A DNA stretch of 7,013 bases from Bacillota bacterium (GTDB lineage: Bacteria > Bacillota > Clostridia > Christensenellales > CAG-138): NCBI GenBank assembly GCA_023393045.1, contig JAEWMV010000175.1, forward strand, positions 1 to 7,013, in the 5' to 3' direction. Position 1 is the first letter of the stretch, and each line of letters opens with the position of its first letter. Below are positions 1-6,417 of this stretch, piece by piece. A program made the translations under genes and the position numbers. Under the pieces are notes generated by a model. The model saw only the letters and a list, made by a program, of their open reading frames with translations, was not told the origin of the DNA and made no database searches.

Positions 1-7
1 GTTCCAT
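1..7 (-). CDS. Possible start of the next transporter gene (partial, cut by left edge)
   Basis: Only the first codons are visible: an ATG at 7-5 followed by GAA and one more base before the edge. The reason to call it is position. A purine-rich AAGGAGG ribosome binding site (25-19), lying inside the last codons of the permease gene, sits 11 bases upstream of this ATG, and only six bases separate the ATG from the permease stop codon. In dipeptide/oligopeptide ABC operons the gene after a DppB-type permease is usually the second permease (DppC/OppC type), so that is the expected product. Nothing in the seven visible bases proves it. Confidence 0.4.
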
Positions 8-13
8 ATAAGC

Positions 14-1021
14 TCAACCCTCCTTCACGCCCACGGCTGCGCCCGCGCCCGCGGGAGCGGCGGGCGGCAGCTTTGCCGGCTTGGCTTTCTTTTTTCTGCT
101 GTACTGGGAGCGTATGCGCGGATCCACGAACGCGTAGAGGATGTCCACAATGAGGTTCACCATGCTCTGCAGCATTGCGAGCACCAGCACCGAGCCCTGT
201 ATGAGCGGATAGTTCCTCGCCTTTATCGCGTCCACCATGAGCTTGCCCACGCCCGGTATGGCAAAGACCTGCTCGTTGACCACCGCGCCACCGAGGCCGT
301 TGGCGAACTGGATGCCCACGATTGTCAAAATCGGGATAAGGGCGTTAATGAGCGCGTGCTTGAAGAGCACCACGCTTTCCACCTGCCCTTTCGCGCGGGC
401 GGTGCGTATATAATCCTGACGAATGACCTCCAGCATGCTCGAGCGCGCGGTTCTGGTAATCGTCGCCACCGAAACCGCGCTGATGCTGATGATGGGCATG
501 ACGTAGTAGAGCGGCCCGTAGAGGCCGGACGCGGGGAGCCATTCGAGTTTTACCGAAAATAAGAGCACGAGCAGCAGCGCGAGCCAGAAGCTTGGCATGG
601 TGATGCCCAGCAGCGCGAATATGCGCGTGATGCTGTCTATGATGCTGTACTGCCGCACGGCCGAGAGGATACCCACCGGCACGCCGATGAGCACCGCGAA
701 GATGATGACCATGAAGGCCACCTTCGCCGTGACGGGGAGCCTTGAGGCAATTTCGTCCCACACGGGCAGCTTGGATACGTACGAGACGCCAAGGTCACCC
801 TGGAACAGGTTTTTCATATAATTGAAATACCGTTCAAAAAAGCCTCCGTTGAGCCCCATCTCCTCCCGCAGCGCCTCAACCTGCTCCGGCGTGGCCAAAT
901 CGCCCAGTATCATCTGCGCGGGATCGCCGGGGGTGAAGTACATGAGGACGAAGATGATAAAACTGATCCCGATCAAAACGGGGATCATGATCAATAATCT
1001 TTTTGCAATGTAGCGTAGCAT
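14..1021 (-). CDS. Dipeptide/oligopeptide-type ABC transporter permease (DppB/OppB family)
   Basis: Inner-membrane permease subunit of a peptide/nickel-class ABC importer, 335 residues. The N-terminus (MLRYIAKRLL, then a hydrophobic segment to about residue 29) and the TPGDPA motif at 30-35 are typical of DppB-type proteins. About six membrane segments are visible (roughly 9-29, 99-121, 133-155, 171-188, 227-247, 272-298). The cytoplasmic EAA loop that docks on the ATPase is at about 204-230, with the conserved Gly at 212 and the HALINALIP end. The family normally ends near DPRIR (300-304). This protein continues for about 30 residues, first Lys-rich (SRKKKAKPAK) and then Ala/Pro/Gly-rich, an unusual low-complexity cytoplasmic tail. 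Start: ATG at 1021 with AAAGGAG at 1038-1032, 10 bases upstream. It follows the binding-protein gene after 142 bases. The substrate cannot be told from sequence: peptides are the default, but nickel, glutathione and sugars occur in this family. Confidence 0.93.
   Translation of the reverse strand: MLRYIAKRLLIMIPVLIGISFIIFVLMYFTPGDPAQMILGDLATPEQVEALREEMGLNGGFFERYFNYMKNLFQGDLGVSYVSKLPVWDEIASRLPVTAKVAFMVIIFAVLIGVPVGILSAVRQYSIIDSITRIFALLGITMPSFWLALLLVLLFSVKLEWLPASGLYGPLYYVMPIISISAVSVATITRTARSSMLEVIRQDYIRTARAKGQVESVVLFKHALINALIPILTIVGIQFANGLGGAVVNEQVFAIPGVGKLMVDAIKARNYPLIQGSVLVLAMLQSMVNLIVDILYAFVDPRIRSQYSRKKKAKPAKLPPAAPAGAGAAVGVKEG
19..25 (-). promoter_or_regulatory. Ribosome binding site inside the permease 3' end, for the next gene
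   Basis: On the minus strand the last permease codons (Lys-Glu-Gly-stop) contain AAGGAGG, a near-perfect Shine-Dalgarno sequence, 11 bases before the ATG at 7-5. The overlap suggests translational coupling of the permease with the following gene. Confidence 0.5.
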
Positions 1022-1041
1022 GTGGGGGAAACTCCTTTATG

Positions 1042-1081
1042 GAATTGCGGGGCGACGCGGCGGTAGATTATTGTGCAATTC
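1042..1081. repeat. Inverted repeat upstream of the permease ribosome binding site
   Basis: GAATTGC (1042-1048) and GCAATTC (1075-1081) are perfect reverse complements separated by 26 bases. On the minus-strand mRNA the second arm ends only a few bases before the permease Shine-Dalgarno (1038-1032). The stem would be AT-containing and the loop long, so this is a weaker structure than the neighbouring GC-rich hairpin. Confidence 0.35.
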
Positions 1082-1090
1082 TGCTTAGGC

Positions 1091-1134
1091 GGCCGGAGGA
1101 ATGCCCGCCGCATAAGCGGGCATTCGCTCCGGTC
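1091..1134. repeat. Large GC-rich intercistronic hairpin between binding protein and permease genes
   Basis: The inner stem is perfect: AATGCCCGC (1100-1108) pairs with GCGGGCATT (1116-1124) around a 7-base loop. The outer stem is GGCCGGAG (1091-1098) with CTCCGGTC (1127-1134), eight pairs with one G-T. A 1x2 internal loop separates the two stems. No T-run follows on either strand, so it is not a standard intrinsic terminator. It starts 30 bases after the binding-protein stop codon. By analogy with the malE-malF intergenic repeats, it could protect the upstream mRNA from 3' decay and keep the binding protein in excess over the permease. A dispersed REP-like element is an alternative. Confidence 0.75.
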
Positions 1135-1163
1135 GTTTCGTATTGCCTTAAGGGTCAATTCGC

Positions 1164-2747
1164 TCAGTTGCTGAAAACGATTTCCGCGAAATCGGGGATG
1201 CCCGTGGGCACGAACTCAAAGTTTTCGACGTTCGCGCGGCAGCCGTAGCCATTGATGGGGTAGGCCAGCGGCAGGATGTAGAGCTTCTCCCAGAGGTAAT
1301 CCTGAAGCTCGCCGTAGATGGCCACGCGGTCATCGAGGTTGTAGGTCTGCACACCCGCATCGAGCAGGTCCTGCACGTGCTGGTCGTTGTGGCGCAGGGA
1401 GATGGTCCTCGAGAGCGGCCACGCGATGAGGGCGCTTGCGGGGTCCATGATGGTTGCGCTGTTGGCCATGACTGTCATGGGCAGCTCGCCGTTGTTGTTC
1501 ATGGTGGTGAAAGTGGCGAGGTCGACCATGTCGATGGTGCAGGTGATGCCCACTTCACCGAGCATGTTCTGGATGATCTCGATGCAGGCGTTGTAATACT
1601 GCTGCTGGAAGGTGATGAACTTCACCTCCAGGCCGTCCGCATAGCCTGCCTGGGCGAGCAGTTCCTTGCTCTTTTCGGGATTATACTCCCACGGGCCGAC
1701 CTTCTTATAGCCCGGGATGTCGCGCGCGATAAAGCTGTCTGCGGCGTCCGCCTGGCCCTGGTAGGCGGTCTTGGCGACCGCTTCGACGTTGATGGCGTAG
1801 GCGATGGCCTTCCTGACGAGCTCGTTGCCGTAGAGCTCCATGGAATTGTTGAAGCACAGGTAGGTCATGCCGGTGGAGGTGCCGGTGAGCATCTTCGTGT
1901 CGGGGTTGGAGGAGAGGCGCTCCCAATCCGTGGGAGAAACCTGGAAGGCGATGTCCACGCCGCCGGTCTCAAGCTCGATGGCCCTGGAGGAGGCCTCGAG
2001 GATGATGCGGAAGTTCATGCTGTCAAACGCCGGCTTCTCGCCCCAGTACTGGTCGAACGCCTCGAGCTCGATCCTGTCGCCCTCGACCCACTGCTTGAAC
2101 TTCATGGGGCCGGTGCCGACGGGGGCGCGGCCGAACGCGTCGGCGCCCATGCTCTCGAAGGCGGCCTTGCTGATGATGGCGCAGCGGTAGCAGGCGAAGG
2201 CTTCCATAATCGGCGCGTACGCATACTGGAGCTTCACTTCAACCGTGGTCTCGTCGAGCGCCTTGGTGTTCTCCACATCGATCGCACCGAAGAGGGGGCT
2301 GGTGAAGTTGCTCTGCGCGCCGTAGGCAAGCGAGAAGATGACGTCCTCGGCGGTCATCTTGTTGCCGTCGTGGAAATACACGTCGTCGCGCAATGTGAGC
2401 TTGATGGTGGTGTCGTCCACGATCTCATAGCCCGTGGCAAGCCAGGGCACATACTCGCCGTTCACGTTCTTGAGCAGGGGCTCGTAGATGGCTTCGGAAG
2501 AGAGCGAGGTCGTGTCGTGCGAGGCCGCGTAGATGTCAAGCGTCTGCGGCTCGGCCTGGAGCGCGACGGTGAGCGCCTCCTTGCGGATGGGCTCGGGCGT
2601 CGCCGTGGGCTCGGTGCTGCCGCCGTCGGTGGAAACGGGCGCTTCCGTCTTGGGAGGGTTGGTCTGATTCCCTTCGTCCGTCTGCTGGCAGCCAACCAGA
2701 CTTACGAGCATCATGAGCGCGATGAGGATGGTGATGATGCGTTTCAT
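1164..2747 (-). CDS. ABC transporter solute-binding lipoprotein, family 5 (DppA/OppA type)
   Basis: Extracytoplasmic binding protein, 527 residues, which captures the substrate and delivers it to the permease encoded next. The signal peptide is of lipoprotein type: MKR, a hydrophobic stretch to residue 18, then the lipobox LVGC with the lipidated Cys at 20. A flexible linker rich in Thr, Glu, Pro and Gly (about 21-54) tethers the mature domain, as is common in Firmicutes. Family-5 hallmarks follow: YEPLL (88-92), the WLATGYEIVDD region and LRDDVYFHDGNKMTAEDVIFSL segment (about 102-140), and GTGPMKFKQW with FDQYWG (211-235). Length is normal for DppA/OppA. Start: ATG at 2747 with AAAGGA (2761-2756) 8 bases upstream. 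It lies 69 bases after aroC and 142 bases before the permease. The ligand is unknown. A link to aromatic precursors is suggested only by the neighbouring genes. Confidence 0.94.
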   Translation of the reverse strand: MKRIITILIALMMLVSLVGCQQTDEGNQTNPPKTEAPVSTDGGSTEPTATPEPIRKEALTVALQAEPQTLDIYAASHDTTSLSSEAIYEPLLKNVNGEYVPWLATGYEIVDDTTIKLTLRDDVYFHDGNKMTAEDVIFSLAYGAQSNFTSPLFGAIDVENTKALDETTVEVKLQYAYAPIMEAFACYRCAIISKAAFESMGADAFGRAPVGTGPMKFKQWVEGDRIELEAFDQYWGEKPAFDSMNFRIILEASSRAIELETGGVDIAFQVSPTDWERLSSNPDTKMLTGTSTGMTYLCFNNSMELYGNELVRKAIAYAINVEAVAKTAYQGQADAADSFIARDIPGYKKVGPWEYNPEKSKELLAQAGYADGLEVKFITFQQQYYNACIEIIQNMLGEVGITCTIDMVDLATFTTMNNNGELPMTVMANSATIMDPASALIAWPLSRTISLRHNDQHVQDLLDAGVQTYNLDDRVAIYGELQDYLWEKLYILPLAYPINGYGCRANVENFEFVPTGIPDFAEIVFSN

Positions 2748-2781
2748 GGTTGTTTTCCTTTCGTTTCTTAAGTATTGGCTA

Positions 2782-2799
2782 TCGCAGAGTTTTCTGCAA
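2782..2799 (-). other. Short stem-loop in the aroC to binding-protein gap
   Basis: On the minus strand TTGCAGA, loop AAAC, TCTGCGA forms a seven-pair stem with one G-U. It starts 17 bases after the aroC stop codon. No U-run follows (the next bases are TAGCCAATAC), so termination is unlikely. The wobble pair is tolerated only in the RNA of the transcribed strand, which fits a small mRNA structure at the operon's change from enzyme genes to transporter genes. Confidence 0.35.
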
Positions 2800-2816
2800 T
2801 CTTTAATTTCAGGGTC

Positions 2817-3995
2817 CTAGATTCTGTCCCACTTCTCGTCGATGTCCTCCATGGCACGGTAGCCCTTGGCCATCATGAGCGCGTCGAGTATGGCAATGCG
2901 CGCCATGGCCTCGCACACCGGGTAGATGCGCGGCAGGAGGGACGCGTCGCGCCGCGTTATGGGGGAGAGCACGCCGTTGGTCATGTCGGCGACGTTGACC
3001 GCCCTTTGCGGCACAGACACGGTGGGCGTGGGCTTGATGGCAAGGCGCACGCGGATCTCATCCCCGTTGGAAATGCCGCCGAGGAAGCCGCCCGCATGGT
3101 TGGTATAAAACGCCACGCGGCCGGTCTTTTCATCCACATAGCTCTCGTCGTTACTCTCTGAGCCGAGCATGCGCGCAAACTCAAAGCCCGCGCCGATTTC
3201 AATGCCCTTCACCGCGCCGATGGACATGAGCGCGTGGCAGAGCGTGGCCTCGAGCTTGTCAAACACCGGCTCGCCAAGCCCGGCGGGCACGCCGCGGGCG
3301 ATGAGCTCCACAACGCCCCCGCAGGTTTCGCCCTTGGCCTTGACGTCGAGGATATCCTCTATCATTTTGGGCGCGGCTTCCAGATCGGGGCAGTTGAGCT
3401 CGTTTTTCCTGTAGTTTGCCTTGGCCTGCTCGTAGGAGACGGGGCCGGCTTTGATGCCGTGGGACTCGGTGATGAAGGCGACGACGTCGACGCCCATCTT
3501 CTCGAGCACCAGCTTTGCGACCGCGCCGCCCGCAACGCGGCTCACGGTCTCGCGGCCGGAAGCGCGGCCCGCGCCCACCCAGTCCGCGTAATCGCCGTAC
3601 TTTTTAAAGAAGGTATACTCCGCGTGGCCGGGGCGGATGCTGTCCTTATACTCGCGGTACTGGCCGACGTGGATGTCCTCAATGTCGTTGTTGGGCACGA
3701 CGATGCCGATGGGCGCGCCCGTCGAAAAGTCGTTTTCCATCACGCCGGAGAAGATATAGACCCTGTCCTTTTCAAGGCGGGGGGAATCGAGCGGCGTCTG
3801 GCCGGGCTTGCGCTTGTCAAGCTCCGCCTGTATATCCTCCGCAGTGATTTTGATGCCAGCGGGCACGCCGTCCACGATGGTCAGCAGGCCGCCGTAAAGC
3901 TCCTTGGGGATGCCGGGTTTCTTTCTGAAACAGCCCGAATAGGATTCGCCGCAGGTAGTGACCCGAAACAGCCTTCCGAACGTATTACCCATCAT
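2817..3995 (-). CDS. aroC: Chorismate synthase, divergent (Tyr in place of the GESH histidine)
   Basis: Converts 5-enolpyruvylshikimate 3-phosphate to chorismate with reduced FMN; cytoplasmic, 392 residues. Family landmarks in order: NTFGRLFRVTT (4-14), GES (16-18), DGVPAGI (42-48), KRKPGQ (61-66), RPGHAEYT (121-128), GRASGRET (143-150), GVPAGLGEPVFD (235-246), SNHAGG-like TNHAGGFLGGISNG (298-311) and KPTPTV (321-326). Of the residues known to matter in Neurospora crassa, His106 (here 124), Ser16 (18), Ser127 (probably 146) and Asp367 (350) appear kept. His17 is replaced by Tyr19, and the usual GRHDP reads TRRDA. About 14 extra residues (around 20-33) lie between GES and DGVP. The reading frame is intact throughout, so this is not a frameshift artefact. 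Start: ATG at 3995 with AGAGGTGA (4010-4003) 7 bases upstream; the second ATG at 3992 is less well spaced. It lies 53 bases after aroA. It may belong to a divergent but functional branch, since the remaining motifs are well preserved. Confidence 0.95.
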   Translation of the reverse strand: MMGNTFGRLFRVTTCGESYSGCFRKKPGIPKELYGGLLTIVDGVPAGIKITAEDIQAELDKRKPGQTPLDSPRLEKDRVYIFSGVMENDFSTGAPIGIVVPNNDIEDIHVGQYREYKDSIRPGHAEYTFFKKYGDYADWVGAGRASGRETVSRVAGGAVAKLVLEKMGVDVVAFITESHGIKAGPVSYEQAKANYRKNELNCPDLEAAPKMIEDILDVKAKGETCGGVVELIARGVPAGLGEPVFDKLEATLCHALMSIGAVKGIEIGAGFEFARMLGSESNDESYVDEKTGRVAFYTNHAGGFLGGISNGDEIRVRLAIKPTPTVSVPQRAVNVADMTNGVLSPITRRDASLLPRIYPVCEAMARIAILDALMMAKGYRAMEDIDEKWDRI

Positions 3996-4048
3996 AATGA
4001 ATTCACCTCTTTCCGTTTCTTTTGGGTTATCCGTAAGCGTAAAATCGC

Positions 4049-5344
4049 TTATTCTTCCTTCATCTCAATGCGCGCGCCAAGCCGGGAGAGCTTTTCATAG
4101 AAGCCGGGGAAGGTGACGCCCGCGCACTCGGCATGTTCGATGGTCGTGCTTCCCTCGGCAAAGAGCGCCGCCGCCGTGAGCGCCATGGCAACGCGGTGGT
4201 CGTCGTGACTGTCGAGCGCAAGGCCCTTGAGCGGTTTTCCGCCACGGATGGTCATGGTATTGTCGTCATAGGTGATGTCCGCGCCCATTTTGTTGAGGGC
4301 TTCGCTCATCACCGCAACGCGGTCGGTCTCCTTGAGGCGCGTGCCGCTCACGTTGGTGAGCACGGTCGTCCCCTCAGCGATGCAGCCCGCCACGCTCATG
4401 ATGGGCAGCGCGTCCGGCGTGGAGAGCATGTCGACGGTCGTCCCGCCAAGGGGCCTGCCGCCGGTGACGGTGAGCGTGCCCCTCTCTTTATCCTTCTTGA
4501 TATCCGCACCCATTGAAATCAGGTAGTCAATCACCTTCATGTCGCCCTGCTTGTCCGCAAAGTCGAGGTTGGTGATTTCCACCTTGGAGCCCGCGCCCAG
4601 CGCGGATACCGCGGGGAACGCCACGCTCGACCAGTCGCTGGGGATATAGCGGTCAAAGGGCTTGTAGCGCTGGCCGCCCCCGACCTCGTACCACTTGAAT
4701 TCTTTTTCGTCATACTCGAGCGAGACGCCGCATTTTCTCATCCAGTCGATGGTCATTTCGATATAGGGGGTCTCGCGCGGCTCGGGGAGCTCGATGCGCA
4801 TGCGGCCGTCGCACAGGGGGGAGGCGAGCAGTATGGCGGAAGTCCATTGGCTGGTGACGCCGGACATGACCACCTTGCCGGCACGGATGGGGCCTTTGAC
4901 GACAAAGGGCGCGGCCTTGGAGTTGCGCCTTGTGGTGAAAGCGGTCGCGCCGAGCTGGCGCAGCGCGTCGAGCAGCGGCTCGCTGGGGCGCTTCCTTATG
5001 GATTGATCGCCCGTAAAGACCACGGCGTCCTCGAGGAGCGCGGCCACGGCGGTCATAAAATACAGCGTTGTGCCGGAGTTGCCCACGTTGACGACGTCGT
5101 CCGGCGTCCGGAGCCCGTTTTCGGGGCTGGTGACGACCCATCGCTCGTCCTCCACCTCGCACTTCGCGCCGAACTGGAGGGCGACGCGCATGGCGCTCTT
5201 GCAGTCCTCGCTCAAAAGCGGGTTGCGGATGATTGACTGCCCGCCCGACACCATGGCGATGAGCAGCGCGCGGATGGTGTGGCTCTTGGACCCGGGCACG
5301 ATGATGCTGCCGCAAACGGAACCGGGTTGTACGATTGCTTTCAT
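4049..5344 (-). CDS. aroA: 3-phosphoshikimate 1-carboxyvinyltransferase (EPSP synthase)
   Basis: Transfers the enolpyruvyl group of PEP to shikimate 3-phosphate, the step before chorismate synthase. 431 residues from the ATG at 5344, normal for the family. Landmarks: PGSKSHTIRA (17-26, with the PEP-binding Lys20), GNSGTT (88-93), RKRPSEPL (117-124, Arg119 matching E. coli Arg124), TSQWTSA (164-170, Gln166 matching Gln171), TPDALP with Asp311, RLKETDR (336-342), DDHRVAMA (381-388) and TFPGFY (411-416). Two departures from E. coli numbering, aligned by eye: Arg100 becomes Tyr95 and Lys411 becomes Val410. Lys411 is not kept in all EPSP synthases, so the first is the odder. The conserved Gly of NSGTT (Gly96 in E. 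coli) is present, so that position gives no hint of glyphosate tolerance. A GTG two codons upstream (5350) is in frame; I prefer ATG, because MKAIVQPGS matches the usual N-terminus, but the Shine-Dalgarno is weak for both (AAGG or GAG). 38 bases separate it from aroE. Confidence 0.95.
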   Translation of the reverse strand: MKAIVQPGSVCGSIIVPGSKSHTIRALLIAMVSGGQSIIRNPLLSEDCKSAMRVALQFGAKCEVEDERWVVTSPENGLRTPDDVVNVGNSGTTLYFMTAVAALLEDAVVFTGDQSIRKRPSEPLLDALRQLGATAFTTRRNSKAAPFVVKGPIRAGKVVMSGVTSQWTSAILLASPLCDGRMRIELPEPRETPYIEMTIDWMRKCGVSLEYDEKEFKWYEVGGGQRYKPFDRYIPSDWSSVAFPAVSALGAGSKVEITNLDFADKQGDMKVIDYLISMGADIKKDKERGTLTVTGGRPLGGTTVDMLSTPDALPIMSVAGCIAEGTTVLTNVSGTRLKETDRVAVMSEALNKMGADITYDDNTMTIRGGKPLKGLALDSHDDHRVAMALTAAALFAEGSTTIEHAECAGVTFPGFYEKLSRLGARIEMKEE

Positions 5345-5382
5345 TTCCACTCTGCCTTTTTCATGTATAATTTGGGCAAGCC

Positions 5383-6255
5383 TTAAGCCTGCTTTGCTTC
5401 CTCAAGCGCTTTTAGCGCCTCGGCGAACATGATGTCCGTCGGTTCGTCGACGCCCGTCCACAGCCTGAACTGCAGCGCGCCCTGATGCACGAGCATGCCG
5501 AGGCCGTTGAGGATTTTCGCGCCCGCTGCCTGCGCGTCCAGAAGGAACTGCGTTTTTTCGGGATTATACGTCGCGTCGAATGCGAGCTGGCCGGGGAGGA
5601 ACGCCTGCGCGTCGATGGGCGACTCGCCAAGGTGCGGATACATGCCCACGCCCGAGCAGTTCATCACGACGCCGTTTTCGCGAAACGCCGCGCGTATCGC
5701 CTTTTTATCCGCAAAAGGTATGCTCCTTGCCACGGGGCCGAAGCTTGCGTTCATCTCCCTGACAAGCGCGTTTGCCGCGTCGTCAAAGAGGTCGGTGAGA
5801 ACGATGGAGCTCACGCCCTTGTCCGCGAGCGTATAGCACAGCGCGCGCGCCGCGCCGCCCGCGCCGAAGCAAAAGAAGCTTTCCTGTTCCACGGGGCGGT
5901 TCAGTTCGGCTTCCAGCGTGCGCACGCCGCCTTCGCCATCCGTATTGTAGCCGACGAGGCGGCCGCCGCGTATCACAACGGTGTTGACCGCGCCGATTTT
6001 TGCGGCGAGCGGGTCGAGTTCATCGAGATATTCTATGACGCTGATCTTATCCGGCTTGGTCACGCCAAGGCCCGCGAAGTTCATAGAGCGCACCGCCGCG
6101 ACGATGGTGCCGAGGGTTTCCGGGCGCGTTTCGACGGGAAAATAGCAATAATCGAGGCCGTGCGCCTGAAACGCCGCGTTTTGCATGCGGTTGGAGATCG
6201 ACTGCCTGAGCGGGTTGCCCAGAAGCGCGACAAGCTTGGTATCGACAGAAATCAT
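5383..6255 (-). CDS. aroE: Shikimate dehydrogenase, divergent, possibly NAD-preferring
   Basis: Reduces 3-dehydroshikimate to shikimate; 290 residues, cytoplasmic. The substrate domain has GNPLRQSISNRMQNAAF (13-29), corresponding to the usual GNPxxHSxSPxxHNAAF. Both serines (19 and 21) are kept, but His, Pro and His have become Gln, Asn and Gln. The NVTxPxK motif reads GVTKPDK (64-70), with the catalytic Lys70 kept. GAVNTV (88-93) and GYNTDGEG (102-109, catalytic Asp106) are normal. The cofactor domain has GAGGAARA (131-138) and ends with GLGMLVHQG (251-259). NADP enzymes such as E. coli AroE have Asn-Arg-Thr after the second strand; here the stretch reads LTDLFDDA (153-160), and an Asp at this place is typical of NAD-using quinate/shikimate dehydrogenases. 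Start: ATG at 6255 with GGAG (6266-6263) 7 bases upstream. First gene of the minus-strand cluster, divergent from the LysR gene, so it is the likely point of control. Confidence 0.92.
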   Translation of the reverse strand: MISVDTKLVALLGNPLRQSISNRMQNAAFQAHGLDYCYFPVETRPETLGTIVAAVRSMNFAGLGVTKPDKISVIEYLDELDPLAAKIGAVNTVVIRGGRLVGYNTDGEGGVRTLEAELNRPVEQESFFCFGAGGAARALCYTLADKGVSSIVLTDLFDDAANALVREMNASFGPVARSIPFADKKAIRAAFRENGVVMNCSGVGMYPHLGESPIDAQAFLPGQLAFDATYNPEKTQFLLDAQAAGAKILNGLGMLVHQGALQFRLWTGVDEPTDIMFAEALKALEEAKQA

Positions 6256-6280
6256 GGCACGGCTCCATTCTGCTTTTTTC

Positions 6281-6312
6281 TTTGCCGCATGCGCTTTTCA
6301 GGGCGCGGCAAA
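6281..6312 (-). other. Hairpin in the aroE leader
   Basis: TTTGCCGC (6281-6288) and GCGGCAAA (6305-6312) are perfect reverse complements with a 16-base loop. Within it a GCGC/GCGC pairing offers an alternative fold. On the aroE mRNA the outer flanks (T-rich before, A-rich after) can add further A-U pairs with one mismatch. The structure ends 14 bases before the aroE Shine-Dalgarno and does not cover it. It is followed by an A-run, not a U-run, so it is not an intrinsic terminator. Confidence 0.45.
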
Positions 6313-6400
6313 ACAAGGTTTTAGGGGGTTCAAACTCTTCGCGTTGCGCACGAGAAAACGAGGTGCGATCGAGAGGGTACGCGACATGTTTTGAATTGCC

Positions 6401-6417
6401 TTGATTGTACCAGTCAA
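6401..6417. promoter_or_regulatory. Imperfect dyad over the aroE -10 box, possible LysR operator
   Basis: TTGATTGTACCAGTCAA pairs at six of eight positions about its centre (TTGA-x-TG...CA-x-TCAA) and contains a T-N11-A spacing (6405-6417), the general form of LysR-family sites. It covers the candidate -10 of the aroE promoter and the spacer bases next to it. Confidence 0.35.

Noticed and set aside
1091..1148. Intrinsic terminator between the binding-protein and permease genes
   Set aside because: The stem is strong but no U-run follows on either strand (GCCTAAGC on minus, GTTTCGTA on plus).
1377..2771. 464-codon plus-strand open frame opposite the binding-protein gene
   Set aside because: It is antisense to a clearly conserved lipoprotein gene, has no recognisable domain, and is rich in the Gly, Val, Leu, Asp and Arg expected from the complement of a GC-biased gene.
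2748..2816. Internal promoter in front of the binding-protein gene
   Set aside because: The best pair (TTGCAG with AATACT at 17 bases) matches the consensus poorly, so read-through from aroE is the simpler view.
3234..4100. 288-codon plus-strand open frame opposite aroC
   Set aside because: Antisense shadow of aroC with biased composition, no motif, and no supporting ribosome binding site or promoter.
5485..6324. 279-codon plus-strand open frame opposite aroE
   Set aside because: Antisense shadow; composition (Arg, Ala, His rich) is typical of reading the complement of GC-rich codons.
6256..6400. T-box or other known riboswitch in the aroE leader
   Set aside because: I looked for the T-box core (AGGGTGGNACCGCG-like) and found none, and no other riboswitch consensus was recognised.
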